Shown here piece by piece: positions 48,709 through 58,264 of a stretch of DNA of 64,000 nucleotides. How positions within the stretch are numbered: position 1 is the stretch's first letter; each line of letters starts with the position of its first letter. The notes under the pieces are model-generated. The model saw only the letters and a program-made list of their open reading frames with translations, had not been told where the DNA came from and made no database searches. The DNA is from Xenoacremonium recifei (Eukaryota; Ascomycota; Sordariomycetes; Hypocreales; Nectriaceae): positions 496,001 to 560,000 of the forward strand of contig WOFQ01000019.1 of assembly GCA_012184525.1 (NCBI GenBank), in the 5' to 3' direction. The translations under genes were made by a program, and so were the position numbers.

Positions 48709-49928
48709 CTTGGCGGTTCTTTGCGGTAGAGAGAGGTAGGTGGGCGTTTATCGAGGCGATGGGCCGACTATAAGAGCGAGAAGCAAAGGAGCTTCAGGGG
48801 CTGAAGTGCGTGAAGCTTCCGGGGGGGCGACGCGTCTCCAGGCAGGCAGCGCAATTGGAAAGCAGGAAACAGAGGCAGTCGCAATGAATGCTGCTCTGTG
48901 TGGGAGATGATAGTGATGCCTGGCGCAGGCGGAAGAGTGTCGATTTCGCCGGAGGGTTGTTGGAGGAGAGGAGACGAGATGAGGTGAGGTCAAGTCTGGC
49001 CCATGCTGTACTTTACCTCATGGGTTGGACGTTGCTGGAAGGAGCTTAAGCTTGGACGGTGGCGCCTTCTGTCGGGGGCTGGGAGGGCCGAAATGCCAGC
49101 CAGCTATGGGAGGCGCCTTCCATGAACAATAACATGTCATGGTATTAGGTAAGGTGAGGAAGCCGCATCAATACATCGACAATCTCCATCTTTAAAAATG
49201 ATAAATCTTCAATGTCGAGTCAAGCAGCAGCAAGTCGCAAGCCGGGTCACGGTGAGAGAGCCGCACACACGGCTACTTGTCATATCATCCGGGCTCCTGC
49301 AGCAGATGCTGGGCCGCTACTGTACAGGGCTGGACGCCCGCCTTCAGGGCTCTTCAGGTACCAACCAGGACCGGATCCCTCGCCGGCAAGCTATTGTCCA
49401 GTAACTGGAGCCCCTTGACACGTGTAAAAAGCCCGGCTTGACCTCATCGGGCACTGAGTCAATCCCAGGCGGATCTGGCTTGCATCTTTTATTTTGGTCC
49501 CCCAATATTCTTCAGCCCAGCCCAACAACGCGACACCGCTCATCATCTTTAATATTTGTCAGAAGAAACGACGCATGTTCCTTGTTGCTCAGCGATTGTG
49601 GCCTTTCTAGCCTGCTGTCTTTTTTTCTGCTTTCCGTTGGCCTTGTTTTGGCTTGTCTTAGATTCGACTGTTCGACACTTCCACCCCTGTTGTGATAAAC
49701 CTGTTGTCATCCTGCGAGGCTCATCTGAGACGCTGACGCAGAACATGAGATTTTCCGACGACGGATCTACCCTGTTGAAGATATTTTGACTCTTCACGCC
49801 TCGCTCAACACGAAGAAACGAAGATAGACACGAATCCTGCACTAGAGCGCCTGATTTTGGATACCAAGGGCCCCTGCTTTTGGACCCTGTAACTCCAGCT
49901 TTTCCTCAGCTGCACGATCGTTTAGCCC
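48709..49928. other. Divergent promoter region, CAP / Mak32-like
   Basis: 1220 bp. Contains one ACGCGT near 48829. The T-rich 49540-49800 portion resembles a transcribed leader of the Mak32-like gene. A hydrophobic frame at 49556-49789 starts with TTG rather than ATG and was not accepted as a gene. Confidence 0.5.
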
Positions 49929-51423
49929 ATGACAATGGACGCTGGAGGGGATCGTCATGACGAACCCCACGACCAGGCCGAGGCCGAGAACCAACCTGAA
50001 GACACTCAGGATGAGGCCCAGCCTCGGCCAGAGCTAGACGGCTCCCAAGATGAGAGCAACAAGGATATAGAATCGGAGGAGAAGGCCGAACCGCAACCTC
50101 CTCATACCCAAGAGCTCACGCTACAGCAGCTGGTCAAGCCCGGCCCTGCAATTGACTTTGTCACCATGGGCATGTTCATCATCGGTCAGCATACCCGTTG
50201 GCCGTCTCCAGGCCTTTCCCAATCCCCCGAATGGACATCATTGCGAGCGTTGACTAACCCTCTCATCTCAAGATGACATCGACTTCATTCCCCCAAAACC
50301 ATCCGTCACCAACATCCCTGGCGGTGCCGGGACGTATTCCGCCCTCGGCGCCCGCCTCTTCTCTCCGCCTCCGCTGTCCTCGTCTGTCGGCTGGATCATC
50401 GACCAAGGCTCAGATTTCCCTCCTGATCTGACGGCCCTGGTGGAGAGCTGGGGCACCTCCGTCGTCTTCCGACATGACGAGTTCCGCCTCACCACACGCG
50501 GCTGGAACGGATACGAAGGCACCGACGAGAAGCGTGCCTTCAAGTATCTCACCCCCAAGAAGCGTCTCACGGCGCAGGACCTGACCCCGACCCTGCTCCA
50601 ATCACGCTCCTTTCACCTGATATGCTCGCCTACGCGCTGTCGTGAGCTGGTGGCTGAGATCACCTCGAAACGTAAAAAGGTGTCGCCCCCGGAGTCTTAC
50701 TCAAAACCCATTTTCATCTGGGAGCCTGTTCCCGATCTGTGCACACCCGACGAACTATTGAACTGCACCAACACGCTGCCGCTGGTTGATATTTGCAGTC
50801 CGAATCACGCCGAGCTTGCTGGCTTCATGGGCGACGATGGTCTGGACCCAGACACGGGACAGATTTCTACCGTTGCTGTCGAACGAGCCTGCGAACAGCT
50901 TCTTGCTAGCATGCCACTTCAGTCCTTCGCTCTCGTTGTCCGTGCTGGAGACAAGGGCTGTTACATTGCGAAGAACGGCGGCAGGAAACGCCAACGGGGA
51001 CCCAATTCCGCAACCAAGCGCCGCAAAAAGGACTACGTGAGGGGCGGGCTGCAGCCAGATACCGACATGGAGGCCTTGTTTGCGGGCCTGCTGCAGGACA
51101 AAGATGGCATCATCGCTCGCGAGGAGATTGAAGTTGACCCGGGCATCGAGCGTTGGATAAGTGCCTACCACCAGGACCCTTCCAAGGTGATAGACCCAAC
51201 AGGTGGAGGAAATACCTTCCTCGGCGGTCTTGCAGTTGCCTTGGCCCGGGGCGAAAACCTTGAAGAAGCTGTAATTTGGGGCTCCGTGGCTGCCAGTTTC
51301 GCCATAGAACAGGTCGGCATCCCGACTCTAACAGAAGTCGACGGCCGTGAGATGTGGAACGGCGAGGTAGTCAAGGATCGGCTGCGTGAGTTGGAGGCAC
51401 GTCTAGGATATCAACAGAACTGA
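49929..51423 (+). CDS. PfkB-family protein, Mak32-like
   Basis: 468 aa from exons 49929-50184 and 50273-51423. The N-terminus is a ~75-residue acidic Gln/Glu-rich extension, then a ribokinase-fold domain beginning IDFVTMGMFIIDDIDFIPPKPSVTNIPGGAGTYSALGARLF. The PfkB signature 2 region reads DPTGGGNTFLGGLAVALARG (from residue 393). In active sugar kinases the equivalent is DTxGAGD, with Asp as catalytic base; here Asn399 takes that place. Yeast Mak32 is known for maintaining L-A virus particles; the present protein is assigned to that group by layout. A basic loop (GGRKRQRGPNSATKRRKK) looks like a nuclear localisation signal. Intron donor GTCAGC is weak but the frame and branch site support it. 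An alternative ATG lies 6 nt downstream. Confidence 0.82.
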
Positions 51424-51636
51424 TCATTCGAAATACAAAACGATCATCGGATGCCACCTAAATTCTCCGTTTCCGTCATCATAAAGTCCTTGGGTATGAT
51501 GAAAATGCGATCCCTAACTCATAAAACATTACAGCATTTCTCGCGTATAACACCACAAACATCCTTCCCACAGCCCGTCCGTTTCGCACAATCCTCAAGT
51601 GCCATTTGTTCAGATCCGAAGTGCTCTAGGGCTTCA

Positions 51637-54460
51637 TTAGATTTTGTATACAAGTTCTCCATCAGTGAACCTAGACAGTTATTAGCTTTCTATATCAGAC
51701 GGTTAAAAGGGTATGGTGGTCGTACATGATCTGGTTCGCTTCCTCCATCTTCTTCAATGCCTTGGTCGCTTCGCCCCTGTTGAAGGCTCCGCCGTTTCGG
51801 CTACCAACCTTTCGGTTCACGGCTTCGACCACGGCGTTCAGTCCGGCAGAGTCATCCTCAAAGAGGTTGGTGTTGAGAAGTTGTCCTAGGGCAGTACGGA
51901 AAACGGCCAGTCGCTCTTGCGAGATCGGAGTGTCATCGATCTCCAGGCCTGCAGCATCGTTGGCGAGATCATTGTCTTCCTGAGACTCGCCTTCGGTAGA
52001 GTTTGGCAGTTGTGAGCTGGGTATTGAAGAGGCGAATGAAGTTTGGGTTTGTGAGGATGCTGGACCCTGGCCCAATCTTCTAGATCGGCGGGGTGTTGCG
52101 CCCTGCGATTCCTCTTCTTCTTGTTCCGCAGCCTCAATCTCTTCTTCCTCTTCGTCGTCATCAACATGCGTGCCGTTGCTTGTGCCGTTAGTCGATCTCT
52201 GAGAGCGTGTTGCGCGAGAGCTTCGGCCATTGCTCTGAAGCCGGGCTCGTGCTGCTCGAGAAGCTGCACGGCTGGATCGAGAGCCTTGCGTCTCGCCATC
52301 GTCACCGTCATCATCGTCGCTGGAGCTCTCCTCGGAGGAGGAGGCGAAGTCGACAGTCTGAGTTCTCCGCCGCTTCTTACGAGACTCGTCCTCTACCACC
52401 TCCTTGAAGAGTGCAAACCTCAGAATTGCTTCCGCAGCCACGGCATCGCGCTCCTCAACCCGGCTCGACAACCGGGACTTGGCATGGGCCGTGGCTAATC
52501 GAATGATAGTCTCTAGCGTTCGAACAGTCAGGGGGCTGGTTCGTCGCTGGTTGCCCTCCATTTCGTCATTGCGGAGGCCGACATAGATCTCTGCGATGCG
52601 ATCCGAGGCCTCTTGGGTCAGCACAGGCTTGATTCGAGTCTTCGCGTACTGGATGTACTTCTTCATAAACGGAATGCTGAGGATTTCGGGTTTCTTATTA
52701 GAACCCCGACCAGTAGTGACGGTCACACCAGAGTGAAGCATGGCGTCGTATTTCTCGAACACGTCCGTGGGACGCTGAGAGTCTGCTTGGCTATTTGCTG
52801 ATACTCCCAAGGACTGCGATGTCTGCTCTCGCACTGGAGCTCCTTCTTCTGTTCCCGGCTGGCGGTAACGGTGCATCCGTAGTACGTGCTCGGAAACATG
52901 GCGATCTCGAGTGTCCTCAATGTCATCCGTGACAACGAACAGCAGATCGAATCGCGACAGGAGAGAGTCGGGAAGGGCGATGTTCTTATGCGGGTCCTTG
53001 TGAGGATCATACTGGCCGAATATCGGATTGGCGGCTGCAATGACGCTGCATCGGGCATTGAGGGAGGTGTGGATGCCGGCTTTGGCGATTGTCACCGTTT
53101 GCTGTTCCATTACTTCGTGAATGGCAACTCGATCGATGTCAGACATCTTGTCGAATTCGTCAATGCAAACCACTCCGCGATCAGCCATAACCATGGCACC
53201 TGCTTCGAGTCGCCTCTCTCCAGTCTCCTTGTCCGATGTGACAGCGGCTGTGAGACCAACTCCGGACGATCCTCGACCGGTTGTCGCAATAGCAAGAGGC
53301 GCCGTGTTGAGTACAAATCGGAGCAGCTGAGACTTTGCTGTGGAAGGGTCACCGACCATTAGGATGTTGATGTCTCCTCGCAAGTGTGTACCGTTCTCCA
53401 GATTCTTCTCCATACCTCCAAGAAGCATAAGAAGAATGGCCTTTTTGACGTACGCATGACCGTAAATACTTGGAGCGAGAGACTGCGAGAGCAGGTCTAA
53501 CAGGTTCTTCTTCTTTGAAATCTTGTTGATGTTTCGGATATCCGTGTCCGTAATCACAGCTGTGGCCACACCACCACCCGATTTGGATGAGAGCAAGACG
53601 ACGTTGTTTGCAAGGATGAGAGTCTTGAACAAGGCACTGTTATGATTGGTGTTTCGGTTGCCGAGTGTACGGTATATGCCAACGATCTGAACACGATCGC
53701 CCGGCTTGACACGGTCAACCAAGTCGTCGTCGAAGATTACATCCACACCTCTGGGCAGCTGACCAGCAGGAGCCCGTTCTGGCATCTCTTGGATTGAGAT
53801 GGTTTGATGGTCGCGGTAGGTACAGAAGCCATATTCCGTGATCAGGGGATTGTGATCATCGTCCTCACGAGGGTATACGCTCGAGGTGGTGACTCCGTTG
53901 GTCATAGTCTGATCCTGGTATTCGCGGAAGTGAAACATGTCCTTAGTCTCGTTATAGTGTACACTCTTGACAACCTTGGGTCTGATCAGCGAGCACCGAG
54001 TGACAATCCCCTCGATCGAGACCATGTCATTGAGATGACGGGACGATAGGGTGCGCGGATTGCAAGCATTCAAGCCAAAGCTCCCCGCCCAAGCACAGTA
54101 GTAGACGGTGTCTCGAGCGGTCTGATCTGGGCGAGCCTGAGGGATTGTGCCAACGATGTTCTTCAGGGCCTGATCAAACGCCAGGGTATAGTCAAAAGGT
54201 TGGAACAACAGACCGCCGGCCAGATCTGGGTTGTGATTGCGGACATGATCGAGGTTGACAACTAGTCGACGCTGGTTCTTCTGCAGCATCAATATGATGT
54301 CGGACCTGTAACTGCGAACTTGGGGATCATCTGTCCATGCATCTGTTAGCGAGGGGCATTAGCATGTGCAGGTCGTGGGGATTGTACTTGGATCCAGGAA
54401 CTCTTCAGCTTGACGAATGCGGTCGCGGACGCCCTCGTCCTGAAGCATAAAGGAATCCAT
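51637..54460 (-). CDS. mcm3: DNA replication licensing factor MCM3
   Basis: Subunit of the MCM2-7 replicative helicase. Exons 54388-54460, 51726-54330, 51637-51670 give 903 aa. Zinc-ribbon/OB region: SIEGIVTRCSLIRPKVVKSVHY. AAA+ core: Walker A GDPSTAKSQ, Walker B VCIDEFDKM, arginine finger LPDSLLSRFDLLFV. An acidic, Ser-rich linker (residues 650-790) precedes the C-terminal winged-helix. The last exon encodes only MFTDGELVYKI; without the 55-nt intron at 51671-51725 the frame ends in unrelated residues. Two ACGCGT boxes lie upstream. It converges on the Mak32-like gene with 213 bp between stops and diverges from exo70. Confidence 0.95.
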
Positions 54461-54912
54461 CTTGTTTGCTGTTGAGCTGGGTTACCGTGCTGGAAAGCCG
54501 TGCTCGGGGGAAGATGGTGATGGCACAATCGCAGGAGTCAAGGGCGGGGCGATGTGTGCAGTTTGATCACTCCTCTGAATTTCGGTGGATGGCGCGCGTC
54601 GAACAAGACGCGTAGTTTTCGCGTAAAGTGCAACGCGTGGTTAGTCCAGGGGTTTCGCAAGAGGCACTGTGTGGCGGTGCAGTTTTATCTAGGGGATGCA
54701 AGGGAAGATAGGGCGGCGCTTAGCGCTAGAGATGTGGCGGGTTCCTGAGCTTTAGGTACCTCGTCTCCAGAGACTAAGGGAGCTCATCCCTAGCATCTAA
54801 TCCGAACCTCCACCTCGTTGACGGAGCTCTGCCACCTCCGACCTATGCTTCATGTTGTTTGACATCCTCCGTGCATCGCTCTGCTACCGCTAAGACCTCG
54901 TGTCTCGCCGCC
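54461..54912. other. Divergent promoter region, mcm3 / exo70
   Basis: 452 bp, containing the paired MluI boxes at 54608-54638. No other gene was seen. Confidence 0.5.
54608..54638. promoter_or_regulatory. Paired MluI cell-cycle boxes upstream of MCM3
   Basis: Perfect ACGCGT at 54608-54613 and 54633-54638, 148-178 bp before the mcm3 ATG, with a TCGCGT half-match between them (54619-54624). This is the classic MBF arrangement for G1/S transcription of MCM genes; MBF activity itself is inferred. Confidence 0.65.
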
Positions 54913-56870
54913 ATGGCTGTCGGAATAGTCAGCAACAGCCATCACACCCTTGATGAGGAGGCAAGGGCCGAAGTCGACGTCCTCAACTCGCGCCTCGAGA
55001 AGACTACGCAGCTGACCAAGAAGATCCAATCATGTATAGGGAGGTTGGATGCCACCGGCAAGTCTGTTCGCGAAGTCTCCGGGCCTTTGAACGGAGAGAC
55101 TAGGCGGTTGCAGACGCTTGGCAACAGTAAGCCTCGCGATATCGGATCATGTTATTCCTGCTGACGCTCAACTCCGTAGACATCGATGCTGTGCTCGCCG
55201 CCATCGACCGATTGCGCCAACCTGCCGACAGCAAAAACGATGAAGAACAAATCATACGATCTGGCCCCGACAAGGCCGGCCTGTCCAACTATCTCGCGTC
55301 CATCAAGCGACTCAACAAGTCCTTGACCGATATGCAGGCGTCAAACCTCCGAGCCAACCAACAGACCATGGCGGATCTAGCGCGTCTCATCAAGTCGGGC
55401 AACACGCAACTGGAAAATCACTTCGACAAACTACTTCGTGGAGAAACCCCGCGTTCCGTGGAGCCGTTGCATTACATCACAAAAGACAAACCTTTCCCGG
55501 TGATCTCCCAGGACAAGATTGCTCGCCTTGGGCTGGTGCATTCCTATGTTGCTGGAAGTCAACATCAAACAGGCCAAGAGTCGCCAGTTGCGAAGATCTA
55601 TGCGGAGATCCGTGGCCCATATCTGTCTGCAACGTTGGCTAACCTTGCCGCCGCGAGTGTCAACACCGCAAAGAAGAAGAATCCGGACGCCATTTACCGC
55701 TCGGGTACAAGCGGAATTGGAACTTACGCGCATGCCATGGAGGGCCTCTTCCTCGCCGAATACGACAACATCTGCAGCATATTCAGACGAGAGGATTGGG
55801 GCCTGATTTTCCAAGCAACGTGTCAGGGAGCCCTGACAGAGCTTGCTCGGACTCTTCGAGAACTCAATGCGCACATCAAGTCTCATCTCAGCACCGACTG
55901 CTATCTGGGCTATGAGGTGACCGAGATCCTTTCAGGGCTGTCCGGAAAGTTGGAGACCCGCACCGGTGAGCTGAAAGGCGCGTTGGCAGCTGCCCTAAAG
56001 CCGGTCCGCGAGACGGCCAAGTCATCGCTTTCAGAGCTTCTCGAGGAGACTAGACGCAAAGTCGGATCCTTACAGGTCCTTCCTTCGGATGGAGCCCCGA
56101 ATCCAATTGTCTCGGAGACGATGCAGAGACTCCAGACTATGGTGGAGTTTTTGAGACCCATCTCGAGTATCATGATTTCGCTGGGTGACGGAGGCTGGAA
56201 ATCCAGCACGGCATCTAATGCGCGCTCCACGGACGTCATCCCTAGTCTCGCATCCTTTGACATTGGCGCAGATGGAAGAGAAATTTTTGCTCACTACTGC
56301 CTGGATACGATAGAGCTCTTGTTGTCGTCTCTGGACCAGAGGGCCCGTCTTTTGCTGAAGGGCAAAGCTGTCTCGGGAGTCTTCATCGCCAACTCGGTGG
56401 TCATCATCGACCGAATGATACGTGACTCGGATCTCGCGCCACTACTTGAGTCTCGACTGGACGTTCTGGATCAATGGCGGAAGAGGGCAACGGCTTCCTA
56501 TACAGACGTCTGCAAGGATCTTTCGGTGCACCTATTCGACACTATCCACACTAACCGATCCCACCGGCCAACATCGGGATCTGTGGACTCAGTATCCATC
56601 ATCAAGGGGTTAGGCAGCAAAGATAAGGACAAGATCAAGGAGAAGTTTAGCCAGTTCAACAGCGCCTTCGACGACATGGTGTCCAGGCACAAGTCCTACA
56701 GCATGGAGCGCGAGGTGCGGGCCATGTTCGGCGAGGACATTCGGCAGAAGCTGCAACCTCTTTACGATCGGTTCTGGGATCGGTATCATGAGATTGACAA
56801 GGGCAAGGGCAAGTACGTCAAATACGACAAGTCATCGATTGCCGCGGTATTCATCAGCCTGGCATCATGA
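54913..56870 (+). CDS. exo70: Exocyst complex subunit Exo70
   Basis: Tethers secretory vesicles at the plasma membrane through PI(4,5)P2 and Rho GTPases. Exons 54913-55126 and 55180-56870 give 634 aa, the usual fungal length. The N-terminus (EEARAEVDVLNSRLEKTTQLTKKI) is coiled coil. The C-terminal bundle ends with the family signature REVRAMFGEDIRQKLQPLYDRFWDRYHEIDKGKGKYVKYDK, containing the conserved membrane-binding basic patch. An in-frame ATG at 54859 would add 18 residues; 54913 was preferred because it starts the conserved AVGI-type region and has a better context (CCGCCATGG). Confidence 0.94.
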
Positions 56871-57483
56871 TGATAACGGACGTCCGGGGGGGCTGTGCGT
56901 GACCTCTGTCCTGCGCGTGCAGATGCAGGTGACGCTGCAACCCTGCGGCACCCGCGGCCGTTATTGGGGCCATCGGGCGGACATACATACGAAATCGAAC
57001 ATGCCTGCACCTGCACCAATCTTCTCCGACGGCTAATGCACGTGTTTAGCGCATAGGGTCGGCGTGGAGGTCATTGGCGCTGGGCGATTAAAGGCTGTTA
57101 TCCGCGTCAGGCGACGGCAAAATGAGAGGTTGCATGTTGGTGGTCATCTTGGGGGGGACGGGGACGGGGACGGGGACGGTCAAGTGCCCTAAACGTCGTA
57201 TATTCATCTATCACGCCATTCCCGCGCTTCCCGACCCGGCTATGCTCCTAGCCGCGACGCCAATACTAGTGACCGAACTCCAGGCTTCCTGCGATGCTGA
57301 ACGACGACCCTGCGTCAGTTCCAATTTGAGAATCTTACACGTCGTGTTGGTTGGGTGGGCGCTGAAGGCGAAAGGGCTGGCTGATCCATGCTCCTGTTTC
57401 CTGGTGGTGGTTGAAGAGAGAATGAGACTTGATGGGAACGCTGCAATGGAAAGTAGGCAAGCCGAGACTGAGTTGAGTCGGCC
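56871..57483. other. Convergent intergenic region with a G-quadruplex motif
   Basis: 613 bp between exo70 and the small cysteine-rich gene. It holds G-runs at 57151-57175. No further gene was recognised. Confidence 0.5.
57151..57175 (+). repeat. G-quadruplex-forming GGGGAC repeat
   Basis: Four G-runs of 7, 4, 4 and 4 separated by AC spacers, a textbook intramolecular G-quadruplex pattern, in the 3' flank shared by exo70 and the Cys-rich gene. Confidence 0.7.
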
Positions 57484-57600
57484 TCAGGCGGGACATTTGG
57501 GACAGGTGCCGCAGTAGTCGTGCGTGCCGAGGTCACTGGCCTTGCAGCAGCTTGTGCAGCAGCCGTCGACGAGCGGCTGGGGATTCTGGACAGCGGCCAT
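57484..57600 (-). CDS. 38-aa cysteine-rich, metallothionein-like peptide
   Basis: Intronless frame from ATG 57600 to TGA 57484, too short for ordinary gene callers. It encodes 38 aa with seven cysteines arranged as CCxxCC near residues 14-19 and CxxCxxC at 30-36, reading DGCCTSCCKASDLGTHDYC in the core. There is no signal peptide. The clustered Cys pairs suggest a cytosolic metal-thiolate protein, but the pattern is unlike the classic Neurospora copper metallothionein. Support that it is a real gene: a perfect TATAAATA 163 bp upstream, a CA/CT-rich leader (CAACAACAGACAACTCC type) and a good start context (CAATATGGC). Function is inferred from composition only. Confidence 0.7.
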   Translation of the reverse strand: MAAVQNPQPLVDGCCTSCCKASDLGTHDYCGTCPKCPA

Positions 57601-58264
57601 ATTGAGTCGGAGTTGTCGAGAGATTTCGGGATGACAGAAGGGAGGCGAAATTCAAAGTTGAAGTGTCTGAGATATGAAAGCTTGGGGTTGTGGTGGAGTT
57701 GTCTGTTGTTGCTGCTGGACTCTCTCGGTATGTACTGGGAACTATCTTAAGCCCGAAGGCTCATATTTATACTGTCTCCAAAGGCCCTGAAAGCGAGCCC
57801 GAGCATGGCACGATGGAACTCGACGGCGGGGCGAAAGTGAGGCTGATGGGAGCGCCATTGGGTTGATACGGCGCCGAGCGAGGTTGGCTGTCCAGGGCAG
57901 GGTTCCCGAGGCCCGTCTGTCGTCCGTCCATGATCTGGGCTTTGCTTTGCTCGACTCTGGTCCCGAAGTGAAACATCGCGACGCCCCACGCCGGATCGTC
58001 ATCCTGCACCTAATCATCCTAGCGGCATGACCTGGCACCGGGCCACCAGCATGTGGAAGCCTCTGAGTGGGCGCCAGCTTCGCCTTTTCCCAGCTGTCCG
58101 GGTAGAGCTCTGTCAGACCTCCACGTTACATACATACGCATACAGCAGCCCAGCGCCCAGATCCATGCCCTCGGGTGGCTTGGGTGGCCATGACTCGGGA
58201 GACACGTCTCTGATACAGTGCTGTTAGTCGTCGAGACTCGTGTAGGTAGGTAGGTAGCAATTAA
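57601..58264. other. Promoter of the Cys-rich gene and 3' flank of the five-module gene
   Basis: 664 bp. The left ~170 bp is the transcribed leader and TATA region of the Cys-rich gene. The rest up to 58264 shows a GTAGGTAGGTAGG microsatellite near 58240 and no gene. Confidence 0.55.
57764..57771 (-). promoter_or_regulatory. TATA box of the cysteine-rich gene
   Basis: TATAAATA on the minus strand, 163 bp before ATG 57600, followed by a CA/CT-rich leader without an intervening ATG that I noticed. This is the layout of strongly expressed small fungal genes. Confidence 0.6.

Noticed and set aside
49556..49789. 77-codon hydrophobic frame that could be a small membrane protein
   Set aside because: Starts with TTG rather than ATG, lies in T-rich leader sequence of the Mak32-like gene, and its Cys/Phe/Leu content follows base composition.
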